Origin: Methanoplanus limicola DSM 2279 | GTDB lineage: Archaea; Halobacteriota; Methanomicrobia; Methanomicrobiales; Methanomicrobiaceae | NCBI RefSeq assembly: GCF_000243255.1 | Contig: NZ_CM001436.1 | Location: 594,077-658,076, forward strand | Length of the DNA: 64,000 bases | Direction of reading: 5' to 3' | Shown here: positions 1 through 8,928 of the stretch, piece after piece | Layout of the letters: every line of letters begins with the position of its first letter | How positions within the stretch are numbered: position 1 is the stretch's first letter | Position numbers and translations under genes: made by a program | Notes under the pieces: model-generated | What the model was told of the DNA's origin: nothing | The model's input: only the letters and a program-made list of their open reading frames with translations | The model's database searches: none

Positions 1-138
1 CTTCCGGAAGGGAAATACATGAGATACGTATTTACCAATATAACGGAAGATTCGGTGACTGTTGACACAAACAGGCCGCTTGTTGGAAAAGATCTCCGGT
101 TTACAATTACTCTTGATTCCGTCATTAAAAGGGCATGA
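1..138 (+). CDS. FKBP-type peptidyl-prolyl isomerase, C-terminal end (partial)
   Basis: The window opens inside this gene; 45 codons remain before TGA. The tail includes VTVDTNRPLVGKDLRFTITL, which matches the end of SlyD-like FKBP isomerases, where V-x-V-D-x-N-x-P-L-x-G-K-x-L-x-F is conserved just before the last beta strand. Family members catalyse cis-trans isomerisation of prolyl bonds and act as folding chaperones. The N-terminal FKBP half lies outside the window, so neither the start nor any signal peptide can be judged. Confidence 0.72.
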   Translation, partial: LPEGKYMRYVFTNITEDSVTVDTNRPLVGKDLRFTITLDSVIKRA

Positions 139-543
139 TGAATATAATTCAACCCTTTTAATGTTATCAGCCCAAAATTTTCTCTTCAATGTTTTATAAT
201 TACTTTCCCTCAGGCATCCCGCATTGAAATTGTGAGTATCATACCCCAGATATATTTTGCATACGAGATAAATCAAAACAGATTATATCCACCTATAAAA
301 AAGTGCACCGTTTCATCATCATTTGTGAACCAGGTGGTTCATGGATGACTTTTTTTTAATAGTCAGGCTCTCCGGCAAACTGTGTGAGTGTGCTGAACAT
401 GCAGTCCTGAAAAACCGGATTAATTATTTTGAGACCAGAACCGGTTTTTCCGGAAATATATTAATAATATCAGTACTAAAAGGAGAATAAGGCTTACCGG
501 GTCCAGGTTGATAAAAACAAAATTCGGGATGGAGGAATCAGGA
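139..543. other. Intergenic region with repeat remnant and chitinase promoter
   Basis: No convincing gene. Positions about 290-356, read on the minus strand, resemble a segment inside the integrase remnant at about 2300-2350; both give an H-E-P-x-G-S-Q-M reading and contain a GAACC/GGTTC-like inverted repeat. The AT-rich stretch at about 455-480 probably holds the promoter of the chitinase-like gene. The GGAGG at 531-535 is the likely ribosome binding site for the ATG at 544. Confidence 0.45.
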
Positions 544-2181
544 ATGGAAAAAAGAAAGGATAGGAGGATATTCTCCAGAAAATCCTCATTTGAGGGATTT
601 CTTATCATTATGTTGTTATTCATATCATGCAGCACAATGACAGTTTCAGGGGCATCATGGATAACAGAGTCCGGTTATATTTCTGAACAATCCGGATGGC
701 CAAATGAAGTATTTGCACCTTATATTGACACAACACTCTGGAGTACCAGTGCCGGAGGTTACTATGACCTGAAAAATGCATATCTTTCTACCGGGCAGAA
801 ATATTATACCCTGGCATTTATTGTGAGTGACGGAAATGCCAATCCGACATGGGGGGGATATACCAGTCTTGGAATGGATTCAGACCACTTTGTAGATAAA
901 ATAAATTATATCCGCTCAGTAGGCGGTGATGTTGCGATATCCTTTGGCGGGGCAAGCGGAGTTGAAATTGCATTAAACAATACCAATGTTGATACCCTGA
1001 CATCGAAATACCAGCAGGTAATTGACAAATACAATCCAACATGGATTGATTTTGATATTGAAGGAACCGCAGTTGGTGACAGACCTTCCATAGGAAGAAG
1101 GAGTATAGCTATTAAAAGATTACAGGATAATAATCCCGGACTTAGAATCGGATTCTGCCTCCCTGTAACTCCTACAGGACTTGATGCATTTGGACTTAAT
1201 GTAATTGACAATGCTACCGAAAACGGCGTCGAAATTGACATTGTAAATCTTATGGTTATGGATTACTATGATGCAGCTGTCCATGGAAAAATGGGTGATG
1301 CTGCAATTTCAGCAACTGAAGGAGCTTATAGCCAGCTAAAAGAACGAAATGTATCTGCAACGCTGGGTATGACACCAATGATAGGGCAGAATGATGCTGC
1401 CCAGGAAATATTTACCATTGATAATGCAAATCAGGTTGAAAAATGGGCCGAATCAAAAGACTGGGTTACAATGCTTGGCATGTGGTCAATAAACAGGGAT
1501 AACAACGGCAGTGAGGGTACTGCAATATACCAGTGGTCACAACTGGACCAGGAAAACTTTGAGTTCACAGATATATTCAAAAAATTTACGACCGGATTTA
1601 CATCAGCACAACTACTTATTCCGGACATCAGCATCCCTTTAAACTCCACATATGTAATTCCTGTTATGGTCTCCGGGATAACTAATGCAAAGGAGGTCTC
1701 ATGTTCATTAAAATGGGATTCTTCAGTCATAACGGTTAATAAAGTTAAGGCAAACAATACAGTATTTCTTGGATCTTCAATCACACTTAACCTTACAGAA
1801 GAGCGGGCGGATCTGATTCTTGTCAATACAAATTCAATGACAGATACAGACCTGAATGCCTTATTTGACATCTCAGTAGTCCCAAGAGGAAACAGCGGAG
1901 ATTCAGCCATGATATCAACATTTAATGCAACATGGACTGATACGAATATGGCAGAATACAATCTTGAATGTATTAACGGAACTATCAGTTTTTTTGGGGT
2001 TAAAGGCGATTTCAATGGCAACGGAGTTGTTGATATTGGCGATGTATCTAAAGTTGCATATATGGTTGCCAGACTGACATCAAAGAACATGGCCGCAGAT
2101 TTTAACAATGACGGAGATGTTGATACAGGAGATGCTGCCAGAATCTCATGGTATTTTGTGGGAAAAATTAACAGCCTATAA
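544..2181 (+). CDS. Secreted GH18 chitinase-like glycosidase with cohesin-like and dockerin domains
   Basis: The frame is open from a TTG at 508, but ATG 544 is preferred because GGAGG lies 8 nt upstream. The 545-residue product has a basic N-terminus and a hydrophobic segment ending near VSGAS, a signal peptide. The GH18 core is recognised from the DFDIEG motif (catalytic Glu about residue 173), the SFGGASG loop, and the NLMVMDYYD strand that follows in family 18 enzymes. About residues 360-460 resemble a cohesin-like beta sandwich. The last 60 residues are a type I dockerin with two Ca-binding repeats (DFNGNGVVDIGDVSKVAYM and DFNNDGDVDTGDAARISW). It probably cleaves N-acetylglucosamine polymers outside the cell. 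The dockerin closely matches the one in the large protein at 18955-23223, so both may use the same anchoring partner. Substrate is inferred. Confidence 0.85.
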   Translation: MEKRKDRRIFSRKSSFEGFLIIMLLFISCSTMTVSGASWITESGYISEQSGWPNEVFAPYIDTTLWSTSAGGYYDLKNAYLSTGQKYYTLAFIVSDGNANPTWGGYTSLGMDSDHFVDKINYIRSVGGDVAISFGGASGVEIALNNTNVDTLTSKYQQVIDKYNPTWIDFDIEGTAVGDRPSIGRRSIAIKRLQDNNPGLRIGFCLPVTPTGLDAFGLNVIDNATENGVEIDIVNLMVMDYYDAAVHGKMGDAAISATEGAYSQLKERNVSATLGMTPMIGQNDAAQEIFTIDNANQVEKWAESKDWVTMLGMWSINRDNNGSEGTAIYQWSQLDQENFEFTDIFKKFTTGFTSAQLLIPDISIPLNSTYVIPVMVSGITNAKEVSCSLKWDSSVITVNKVKANNTVFLGSSITLNLTEERADLILVNTNSMTDTDLNALFDISVVPRGNSGDSAMISTFNATWTDTNMAEYNLECINGTISFFGVKGDFNGNGVVDIGDVSKVAYMVARLTSKNMAADFNNDGDVDTGDAARISWYFVGKINSL

Positions 2182-2515
2182 TATATTCTTTTTTGAATCT
2201 GCCAATCCCTCCGCAAAGGTCAGGAATTATATTCTCCCTAAAAGGACCTATGAATTTTCTCCAACGGACAAGTGTGTAAACTCCTATGAAAAACTTTGAT
2301 TTTTCATCCACCATCTGTGAACCCGCAGGCTCATGTGTGACTATTTTGTTTACTCGTGTGGAGATAATATCACAGGCTCTCTTTTCAGCTATGAATTCTC
2401 TTATCAGCCGGACGTCATCATCGGTCAGATTTTCTGCTAACAGTCCTTTCTGAATGAACCTTCCGGAGTATTCAGACTTGATTGTATGAAAACTACTGTC
2501 TTCCCTGGGGTGGGT
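2182..2515 (-). pseudogene. Tyrosine recombinase/integrase fragment (core-binding domain only)
   Basis: Reading the minus strand gives about 100 codons that include YSGRFIQKGLLAENLTDDDV, then a helix ending AEKRA, then WRKFIGPFREN. This is the SAM-like core-binding domain of archaeal tyrosine recombinases. There is no start codon, an in-frame TAA lies upstream, and the catalytic domain with R-H-R-Y is absent because the frame runs into the 3' end of the convergent chitinase gene. About 20 extra residues (HEPAGSQMVDEKSK) sit inside the domain and match the repeat near 290-356. The fragment lies next to tRNA-Glu, a typical integration site, so it is probably what remains of an integrated element. 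Confidence 0.6.
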
Positions 2516-2591
2516 GCTTGTTTAAGTATAAGGAATTGTTCAGTTTAGTATTATAAAAAGAGTGTGTCGGATTTGGACACGATGTCTCAAT

Positions 2592-2665
2592 GCTGATATG
2601 GGGATTTGAACCCCAGTCGCAGGAGTGAGAGTCCTGCATGATTGGCCGAACTACACTATATCAGC
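2592..2665 (-). tRNA. tRNA-Glu (CTC)
   Basis: The 74-nt minus-strand sequence folds as a cloverleaf. The acceptor arm is GCTGATA/TATCAGC, the D-arm carries the tRNA-Glu signature GTGTAGTTCGGCCAATCAT, the anticodon stem is CAGGA/TCCTG with loop CTCTCAC (anticodon CTC), and the T-arm is CTGGGGTTCAAATCCCCA. CCA is not encoded. A TATA-like AT run about 35 nt upstream (about 2698-2705, minus strand) is a plausible promoter. Confidence 0.93.
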
Positions 2666-2841
2666 AATACTTGTGCCTCTAAAGATTATCCTGACAGATA
2701 TTTAAGAATTATCATTTCAATCCGGAAAAACTACAATTATGATTCAAAAAATGATGATTAACCGCTATCAAAAGGAAAATCATGCCATATAACGCAGGAT
2801 GTGAGACCCTGACAGCCAAAAGTGCGCAGTAACAACACTGT

Positions 2842-2935
2842 CATCCCTAAAACCATAAACATCCCTAAAACCATAATCATCCACAAAATCATAACCAACA
2901 CCAAATAATCATAACCAACACCAAATAATCAATAT
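2842..2935. repeat. Short tandem repeats (18 bp x3, then 20 bp x2)
   Basis: Three 18-bp units beginning CATCCCTAAAACCATAA (2842-2859, 2860-2877, and a diverged copy 2878-2895) are followed by two 20-bp units beginning CAACACCAAATAATCA. They lie in the 300-nt gap between tRNA-Glu and the Trm5-like gene. There is no spacer between units, so this is not a CRISPR. It is probably a slippage-prone microsatellite with no visible function. Confidence 0.7.
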
Positions 2936-2966
2936 TGCCGATAAGAAAATCTGAAGGCTCAGCCTC

Positions 2967-3812
2967 TCACAAACTCCTCATATCAAATACCCACCTTGAA
3001 ATTCCGGGTGCGACATTTCCGCAGGCAGAATAACTCTCAACTTCCAGCCCGCAACTTTCTGCAAAGCCTATAAAATCCTCCACCTGATTCTCCGGACTGA
3101 AAGAATAAAAATGAATATAACCGCCACTTTTTAAAATTCCGCTGAGAAGAGCCAGAATATCATCCATACCATATGGCGCAGGTGCGATAATCCTGTCAAA
3201 CAGACATCCCGGCGTAGTTTCAGAGATATTACCGGATGCAGATTCCAAAAGAGAGCCAAAGAGAGAGCCACAGCTCCGGACATCGCCGCATATGACATCC
3301 AGACTCTCACAAACAGAATTCAGGCGCACATTTTCCCGCATATAACCGCAGGCCTTCCTGTTCATCTCCATAGCAATGACATTTCCCCCTCTTTTCGCCG
3401 CAGGAACTGCAAAAGGCCCGACACCTGCAAAGGGCACAAATACAGACTCGCCTTTCTTAACAAGAGAAACAACCCTCATCCTCTCAGAAGAGAGCCTTCC
3501 GGTGAAGAAAGAATCCTTAAGATCAAACCTGTAGGAAAAGCCATACTCACGGTGAACTGTCTCAGTCCCTCCGCCACAGATAATATCAAAATCAAAAGTC
3601 CTGAAATCACCTGAAAGAACTGAGCGCTTATTAAGAACAGTCCGGACATTCTTCCGGGAATCACAGACAGCCCCGGCAATGCAGCCGGCATAAGGCTCTG
3701 CACATTCCGGAAGCGAGAGCACCGCAATATCGCCAACGACATCAAAACGGCCTGAAATCCCTTCCAGAACCTCATCCGGCACCTTACCTTTCAGCCGGGA
3801 TTTAAAATCCAT
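2967..3812 (-). CDS. Trm5-type tRNA (guanine37-N1)-methyltransferase family protein
   Basis: 281 residues. The SAM-binding Rossmann core is visible: FVPFAGVGPFAVPAA (motif I, about residue 124), an acidic strand end VIAMEMNR (motif II), NVRLNSV, and DRIIAPAPYG as the motif IV position, where Trm5 proteins usually have N-x-P-P/A-P-x. The N-terminus (VPDEVLEGISGRFDVVGDIAVLSLP) matches the D2 domain of archaeal Trm5, in which F-D-x-x-G-D-I-A-V-L is typical. Known members methylate G37 in the tRNA anticodon loop and prevent frameshifting. The protein is shorter than full Trm5 (about 330-340 residues) and lacks the D1 domain, so it may be a Trm5b/c-like paralogue or a related wyosine-pathway enzyme. 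Confidence 0.75.
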   Translation of the reverse strand: MDFKSRLKGKVPDEVLEGISGRFDVVGDIAVLSLPECAEPYAGCIAGAVCDSRKNVRTVLNKRSVLSGDFRTFDFDIICGGGTETVHREYGFSYRFDLKDSFFTGRLSSERMRVVSLVKKGESVFVPFAGVGPFAVPAAKRGGNVIAMEMNRKACGYMRENVRLNSVCESLDVICGDVRSCGSLFGSLLESASGNISETTPGCLFDRIIAPAPYGMDDILALLSGILKSGGYIHFYSFSPENQVEDFIGFAESCGLEVESYSACGNVAPGISRWVFDMRSL

Positions 3813-3964
3813 CAGAAAAATATTCTACCCTATTGTATTGATTTATTTCCCATCACACAGAGAATACCGGCAATCAGTCAGAAGATAGGAGCAAAACCCC
3901 AAAAAAAGAGCATCAATAACCGAAAATTATGAGATAAATCCGGATAAAAAACCAGAATTTCCGA

Positions 3965-4417
3965 TTATAAATCCTTCTCAAACATCAGATAATGTGACCG
4001 GGAAAAGCCCATCCTCCCGTATACCTCAATAGCATCTTTATTACCATCATCAACATACAGCCGGATTCCGCATACCTTACCTTCAGAACCGGAAATTCCG
4101 GCAATAAACTCATAAATCTTCTTAAATATCCCCATCTTCCGGAACTCTTCCCTCACATAAACACTCTGAATCCACCAGAAATCCGCAGACCTCCAGTCAC
4201 TCCACTCATAAGTTATCATGCACTGTCCGGCAATCTCACCACCGCACCCGGCAACAATATAAAATCCACGGTTCTTATCCTCAAAAAGACCCACCACACC
4301 CTTTAATACAGTATCCGGGTCCAGCACCAGCCTTTCAGTCTCATATGCCATCCGGATGTTATTCCCGGAAATATCAGCTGCATCCTCCGGTTTTGCTTTC
4401 CTGACAGTAATATTCAT
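3965..4417 (-). CDS. GNAT family N-acetyltransferase
   Basis: 150 residues with the GNAT fold order: an N-terminal strand MNITVRKAKPEDAADIS, a central strand YIVAGCGGEIAGQCMITYEWSDWR, motif A in WIQSVYVREEFRKMGIFKKIYEFI (the acetyl-CoA pyrophosphate loop is R-K-M-G-I-F, a variant of R-x-x-G-x-G/A), and motif B in RLYVDDGNKDAIEVYGRMGF. It should transfer an acetyl group from acetyl-CoA to an amine; the acceptor cannot be read from sequence. It lies on the same strand as the Trm5-like gene but 150 nt upstream, so co-transcription is possible but not clear. Confidence 0.8.
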   Translation of the reverse strand: MNITVRKAKPEDAADISGNNIRMAYETERLVLDPDTVLKGVVGLFEDKNRGFYIVAGCGGEIAGQCMITYEWSDWRSADFWWIQSVYVREEFRKMGIFKKIYEFIAGISGSEGKVCGIRLYVDDGNKDAIEVYGRMGFSRSHYLMFEKDL

Positions 4418-4635
4418 ATTAATCCTGCTATAATATGAAACAGAATTACATTTTACAATAACGAAAGATCAGATCATCCCCCCGGAGATTGCATCAAAAC
4501 AGATAAAAGTAATAAAAAAACTGCCGAATGATAAAATATATAACAAAAATAAAAAATATATCAGTACGTACTAAATAGATTAAAATATACATTACTTCGG
4601 CAAAGACTATATTTAGATCAGACGACATTATTCTG

Positions 4636-5520
4636 ATGAAGAAAGATCAGACCTTTAACAAAGGTATAATGCTTGTAGCAGTTCTTGGAATTGTAGCAGC
4701 ATTCGCTCTTGTCTGCGGCTGTACAGGAAGCTCAGACACAACGGCAGCATCTGGCACAGAACAGAGTACTGATATCAGAACAATCTCAGTCACAGGTTCA
4801 ACAACAGTTCTTCCTGCTGCACAGGCAGCAGCCGAATCCTATATGAGAGAGAACAAAAACGCTGACATCATGGTCAGCGGCGGCGGATCAAGTGTAGGAG
4901 TACAGGCAGTAGGCGAAGGAACGGCTGACATCGGAATGGCTTCAAGAGAACTGAAAAATTCAGAGAAGGAAAAATACCCAAACCTTGTCCAGCACGTAAT
5001 CGCACGTGACGGAATTGCCCTTATCATATACAAGGACAACCCCGTAGAGAGCCTCACAATCGATCAGGTCAAATCGATCTACAAAGGAGAGGTCACAAAC
5101 TGGAATGAAGTCGGCGGAGATGACATGGAAATTGTAGTAGTCGGCCGTGACAGTTCATCAGGAACAAGAGAATACTTCTTTGAATCTGTAATGAACAAAG
5201 AGGACTTTGTTGCAACACAGATGGAAAAGAACTCAAACGGTGCTGTTCAGCAGTCAGTCGCACACACACCGGGCGCAATCGGATATGTAGGACTCGGATA
5301 TATTGACGATTCAATTAAAGCAGTAAATATTGACACCAATGGAAACGTAGTTGTCCCGACAATAGATAATGTCGTCAAAGGCACCTATCCTATTGCAAGA
5401 TCACTTAACATGTTTACCAGCGGAGAAGCAACAGGTCTTTCCAAAGATTACATCAACTTTATCCTGAGCAGTGAAGGACAGGCAATAGTTGAAGAAGAAG
5501 GATTTGTAAGCGTAAAGTAA
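4636..5520 (+). CDS. Phosphate-binding lipoprotein of PstS type
   Basis: 294 residues. A lipoprotein signal peptide ends in ALVCGCTG, with a lipobox-like Cys. The PstS family core follows: SVTGSTTVLPAAQAAAE binds the phosphate with its Ser/Thr hydroxyls, then SGGGSSVGVQAVGEGTADIGMASREL, then GRDSSSGTREYFFE, which is the second phosphate-contacting loop. Members deliver phosphate to the PstCAB ABC transporter at the outer face of the membrane. No pstCAB genes follow, so this is a solitary receptor here. PsiE at 6931 and the PiT pair at 14868-16692 are other phosphate-related genes nearby. The preceding 200 nt are AT-rich with an ATATTTAGAT element that could be a TATA box. Confidence 0.87.
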   Translation: MKKDQTFNKGIMLVAVLGIVAAFALVCGCTGSSDTTAASGTEQSTDIRTISVTGSTTVLPAAQAAAESYMRENKNADIMVSGGGSSVGVQAVGEGTADIGMASRELKNSEKEKYPNLVQHVIARDGIALIIYKDNPVESLTIDQVKSIYKGEVTNWNEVGGDDMEIVVVGRDSSSGTREYFFESVMNKEDFVATQMEKNSNGAVQQSVAHTPGAIGYVGLGYIDDSIKAVNIDTNGNVVVPTIDNVVKGTYPIARSLNMFTSGEATGLSKDYINFILSSEGQAIVEEEGFVSVK

Positions 5521-5597
5521 ACTAAAAACATCACAAACATTTTTTTTAAATTTATTCAGAACACCAGATTTCCCGTAAAAAATAACGGAGAAATACA

Positions 5598-6530
5598 ATG
5601 CGCATTACAATTGGCAAAAAAATTTTTATAATAATGCTCCTTGTTTCTGTTCTTCCACTCATAACCCTCGGATACTTTTCAGGCCTGAATGCAGGACAGG
5701 TAGGTTATGACGCCGCAGACGATGCAAGATGGATGGGTACATTTGCACTCAGGGACAGCACAGAAGCGCTCGAAGAACTCGGCGTAGCAATGATCGAACA
5801 GAAGGCGGAGGACGTCTCAAAACAGATCGAAATCTACCTTAATGCACACCCGGATGCAACACTGACAGAACTTCAGTCTGACAGTTACTTTAAGTCAATT
5901 GCAAGCCAGAAGATCGGCGGTACAGGATATACATTCCTATATGAAAAAGATACAGGGATTACACGTTTCCACCCGGACGAACGCTTTGTAAACTATGACA
6001 TGAAAGGGTTAAAAGAAACACTTCCGGAATTCTGGGAGACATTCAGACCGACCCTCAGCGGGAGCACAGTCGGCGGCTACTATGACTGGATAAACCCTGA
6101 CGGAGTGGGAGAAAGAAAGTTCATGTACCTCACACCTGTCAGAGGAACACCCTACATGATCGGTGCAACGGTGTACACAGAAGAGTTCTCAGAACCTGTA
6201 AAGACAATCGATGAAACAATTAACAGGGAAATTGACTACACCATCTCAAAAATAAAAGAATCTACAGAAAGCCTCAGTATGCAGAATACAATTCTGATAA
6301 TCACACTCGTTACAATATTTGCAGCACTACTCGTAAGCTTTCTCTTTGCACAGAGCATCACAAAACCCATAAGAAAACTGACAGAAGTCGCTGACAGGGT
6401 CAGCATGGGAGAACTCGAAGATACAGAAATTGAGATCAAATCAGATGATGAAATCGGAGACCTCGCCGAATCATTCGGAAGAATGGTTGTAAGTCTCAGG
6501 TATTACATGGACAAGCTGAACTCAAAGTGA
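5598..6530 (+). CDS. Membrane sensor with Cache and HAMP domains, no output domain
   Basis: 310 residues. A first membrane helix at about 9-27, then an extracytoplasmic region of about 200 residues with a single Cache_2-type signature (GGTGYTFLYEKDTGITRFHPD and FMYLTPVRGTPYMIGATVYTEEF). A second membrane helix lies at about 232-252, followed by a HAMP domain (ITKPIRKLTEVADRVSMGELEDTEIEIKSDDEIGDLAESFGRMV). It stops 10 residues after HAMP, so there is no kinase, cyclase or methyl-accepting domain. Any signal must therefore pass to a separate partner, and the 79-residue gene 13 nt downstream is the obvious candidate. Cache domains bind small organic ligands; the ligand is unknown. PstS ends 77 nt upstream on the same strand. 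Confidence 0.82.
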   Translation: MRITIGKKIFIIMLLVSVLPLITLGYFSGLNAGQVGYDAADDARWMGTFALRDSTEALEELGVAMIEQKAEDVSKQIEIYLNAHPDATLTELQSDSYFKSIASQKIGGTGYTFLYEKDTGITRFHPDERFVNYDMKGLKETLPEFWETFRPTLSGSTVGGYYDWINPDGVGERKFMYLTPVRGTPYMIGATVYTEEFSEPVKTIDETINREIDYTISKIKESTESLSMQNTILIITLVTIFAALLVSFLFAQSITKPIRKLTEVADRVSMGELEDTEIEIKSDDEIGDLAESFGRMVVSLRYYMDKLNSK

Positions 6531-6543
6531 AAAAGTGATTTAA

Positions 6544-6783
6544 ATGAATGCAGTAGCATATGACAAATACCAGAAGATGATCCTTAATGTGCTTATGAGA
6601 AAGATGGGGCCGGCAGCAAACGATTTTGCAGTCGATCTCGGGAACAATGTAGGCATCCCCTTCCATAAAGCAGCACCTGATAATGTATCACGCTTTGCTG
6701 AGAGAATTGAAGTTGATGCAACCAGATTTGTCTCTGAAAAAGATGCAAAGTTTATGGCAAATGTAATCCGGAAACTTAAGTAA
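6544..6783 (+). CDS. Small conserved-looking protein paired with Cache-HAMP sensor
   Basis: 79 residues, starting 13 nt after the sensor stop codon, so almost certainly co-transcribed. No signal peptide or membrane helix. The sequence is alpha-helical in character (KYQKMILNVLMRKMGPAANDFA, then FAERIEVDATRFVSEKDAKFMANVIRKLK) and I do not recognise a family. Because the upstream receptor has no output domain, a small cytoplasmic partner that reads the HAMP state is a reasonable guess, but it is only inferred from the pairing. Confidence 0.7.
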   Translation: MNAVAYDKYQKMILNVLMRKMGPAANDFAVDLGNNVGIPFHKAAPDNVSRFAERIEVDATRFVSEKDAKFMANVIRKLK

Positions 6784-6930
6784 ATTTTTCCGGAAAAATC
6801 CAGTTTTCAGAATTTATTTTACCCAAAAACAGTGCACCAAATATTATCTTCCTGCACAGAGAAAGTGGGGGCAGCCTTAAAAACAGGAAGAGATATTATT
6901 AATAATAAACTAAATACTCAGGCAGGCAAT

Positions 6931-7362
6931 ATGGAAAAGAAAATTATCAGGATTATCAACAATATTGAGACAGCAGTATATCTATGTCTCCTCGTTCTCC
7001 TCACAATAGTGATAGTCTTTTCACTCCTGGAACTGGCATATACACTTATGGCAGGCCTGGTTTCCGGCGATTTCATGCAGTTAAGCCCGAAAGAGATATT
7101 AGCTTTCTTCGATTTCTTCCTCCTGGTCCTGATTGGCATTGAACTTATGGAGACGATAAAGTCTTACCTTGAAACAAGGAGAATACAGGTGGAGATAGTC
7201 CTGATACTTGCAATTATTGCAGTAGCAAGAAAAATAATTGTAGTGGACACTGAGATAACAGGCGCTCTTATGCTAATGTCAATAGGAGTTATCATATTCT
7301 CACTTACAGCCGGATATTATCTTATTAAAAAAGGAAATTCATTAAAAATAGAGAATAAATAA
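6931..7362 (+). CDS. PsiE-family phosphate-starvation-inducible membrane protein
   Basis: The frame is open from a GTG at 6832, but ATG 6931 gives a 143-residue protein of normal PsiE length and places the first helix at the N-terminus. Four hydrophobic segments are visible (about residues 12-35, 60-78, 90-108, 115-135). The family signature is the second helix, FFDFFLLVLIGIELMETIKSYL, followed by the VEIVLILAIIAVARKIIVVD block. The family is named for phosphate-starvation induction in enterobacteria; its biochemical role is unknown. It follows the sensor unit on the same strand after 147 nt. Confidence 0.78.
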   Translation: MEKKIIRIINNIETAVYLCLLVLLTIVIVFSLLELAYTLMAGLVSGDFMQLSPKEILAFFDFFLLVLIGIELMETIKSYLETRRIQVEIVLILAIIAVARKIIVVDTEITGALMLMSIGVIIFSLTAGYYLIKKGNSLKIENK

Positions 7363-7460
7363 CGCACAAATAATAATTTAATATCAAATGATGGAAATAC
7401 CCCGGAACAGTCCGCAAAACCCATTAAAAATATTATTTTAAAATTTATTATCAGCAGTAA

Positions 7461-8807
7461 TCACTGCCGGCCGTAAGCATCATCAAACCGCACTATATCA
7501 TCCTCTTCAAGATATTCTCCGATCTGAACCTCAATTACTTCCAGGGGAATCATGCCCGGATTTCTGAGCCTGTGCATAAACCCGGCGGGAACAAATGTAC
7601 TCTCGCCATGCGTAAGCGTCCGCACCTCCTCACCAAGTGTAATCTCCGCACACCCGCTCGCAACAACCCAGTGCTCACTCCTGTGATGGTGCTTCTGCAG
7701 GGAGAGCACGCTTCCGGAATTGACCGTAACACGCTTGATCTTATAGAAATTCTTCTCTTCAAGAGTTGTATATGAACCCCAGGGCCGAAATACCGTCTTG
7801 TGTATCTTTGCAATATCATCGCCCTTCTCAAGATAGAAATTCACAAGCTCCTTAACAGACTCTGTATCGTCCAGATTACAGACTAAAACCGCATCTCCGG
7901 AGTCAATTACGGCAATATTCTCAACCCCCAAAAGAGCTATCTTTCTGCCCCCCGAAGAGACAAAATTGTTCTGCGATCTCACGAACAGGGCATCGCCGCA
8001 GTTGCCTGATTCGTCTTTATCACCAACAGCATACATGGACCTGAAACTGCCGAGATCATTCCACGAAAGATTAAGTGGCACAACAGCAACCTTATCCGAC
8101 TTTTCAAGAATGCCATAATCCATAGAGATTCCGTCAATATTGTGATAATTCAGACTTCCGGAGAAGAATTCATCATAAATATCTTTCCGGAATTTCATAA
8201 CCTCGCCAAAGAATACCTTTGTCGACAGCAGAAACATACCGCTGTTCCAGAGATATCCTTCATCAAGGTACTTCTGTGCAGTCTCCGCGTCAGGCTTTTC
8301 CTTAAACTCATCCACAAAATAACCGTTCTTAACCGGAACTCCGGCTTTGACATACCCATAACCTGTCTGCGGGCTGTCAGGCTTTATCCCGAATACAACA
8401 AGGCAGTCCTCAGCCAGACCTTCTGATGATGAAATCACATCAGAGGCCGCAGCATCAAGCATATGATCACTGGGGAATACAGCGGCAGTGCAGTCTCCGG
8501 ACTCATCATATAACACTTTCATCCCCCACATCACAGCCGGAAGAGTATTTTTACCTACAGGCTCTTTTAGAACATGCTCCCGCGGTATGGAATATCCAAG
8601 CTCCTTAATCTGGTTTATTACATGATATTCATACGGCTCACCTGTAACAACGACAATCTCATCGGGAGATGAGAGCTTTAATGAGCGCAGATATGTCTCC
8701 TGAAAGAGCGAGTGCCCGTTCATCTTCAGAAACTGCTTGGGATACTTCTCCCTTGACAAAGGCCAGAGCCTCGTGCCGACACCGCCGGCAAGGATGATTG
8801 ATTTCAT
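7461..8807 (-). CDS. manC: Bifunctional mannose-1-phosphate guanylyltransferase / mannose-6-phosphate isomerase
   Basis: 448 residues, the size of type II PMI-GMP enzymes. The N-terminal nucleotidyltransferase begins MKSIILAGGVGTRLWPLSREKYPKQFL, the GDP-mannose pyrophosphorylase signature (GGxGTRLWPLSR..PKQF). EFKEKPD lies in the sugar-phosphate pocket. The C-terminal cupin (FRPWGSYTTLEE, LQKHHHRSEHWVV, HRLRNPG) is the isomerase domain, with metal-binding His residues. It converts fructose-6-P to mannose-6-P and forms GDP-mannose from mannose-1-P and GTP, supplying mannose for glycans or lipids. It stands alone here, and the phosphomannomutase is not nearby. Confidence 0.92.
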   Translation of the reverse strand: MKSIILAGGVGTRLWPLSREKYPKQFLKMNGHSLFQETYLRSLKLSSPDEIVVVTGEPYEYHVINQIKELGYSIPREHVLKEPVGKNTLPAVMWGMKVLYDESGDCTAAVFPSDHMLDAAASDVISSSEGLAEDCLVVFGIKPDSPQTGYGYVKAGVPVKNGYFVDEFKEKPDAETAQKYLDEGYLWNSGMFLLSTKVFFGEVMKFRKDIYDEFFSGSLNYHNIDGISMDYGILEKSDKVAVVPLNLSWNDLGSFRSMYAVGDKDESGNCGDALFVRSQNNFVSSGGRKIALLGVENIAVIDSGDAVLVCNLDDTESVKELVNFYLEKGDDIAKIHKTVFRPWGSYTTLEEKNFYKIKRVTVNSGSVLSLQKHHHRSEHWVVASGCAEITLGEEVRTLTHGESTFVPAGFMHRLRNPGMIPLEVIEVQIGEYLEEDDIVRFDDAYGRQ

Positions 8808-8928
8808 GGATATAACTCATTAAAAAATTGATACTACAGCTAAAAAAAGATATCCGGAAGAGAGAGCACAGGTAAAATCAGAAGGCAAAATCTTATTGCT
8901 GTATAATGCTTTAAAAATTATTACCCAT

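Noticed and set aside
1431-2216. Long minus-strand frame inside the chitinase gene
   Set aside because: The plus-strand protein has clear GH18 and dockerin motifs; the reverse frame is a codon-bias shadow.
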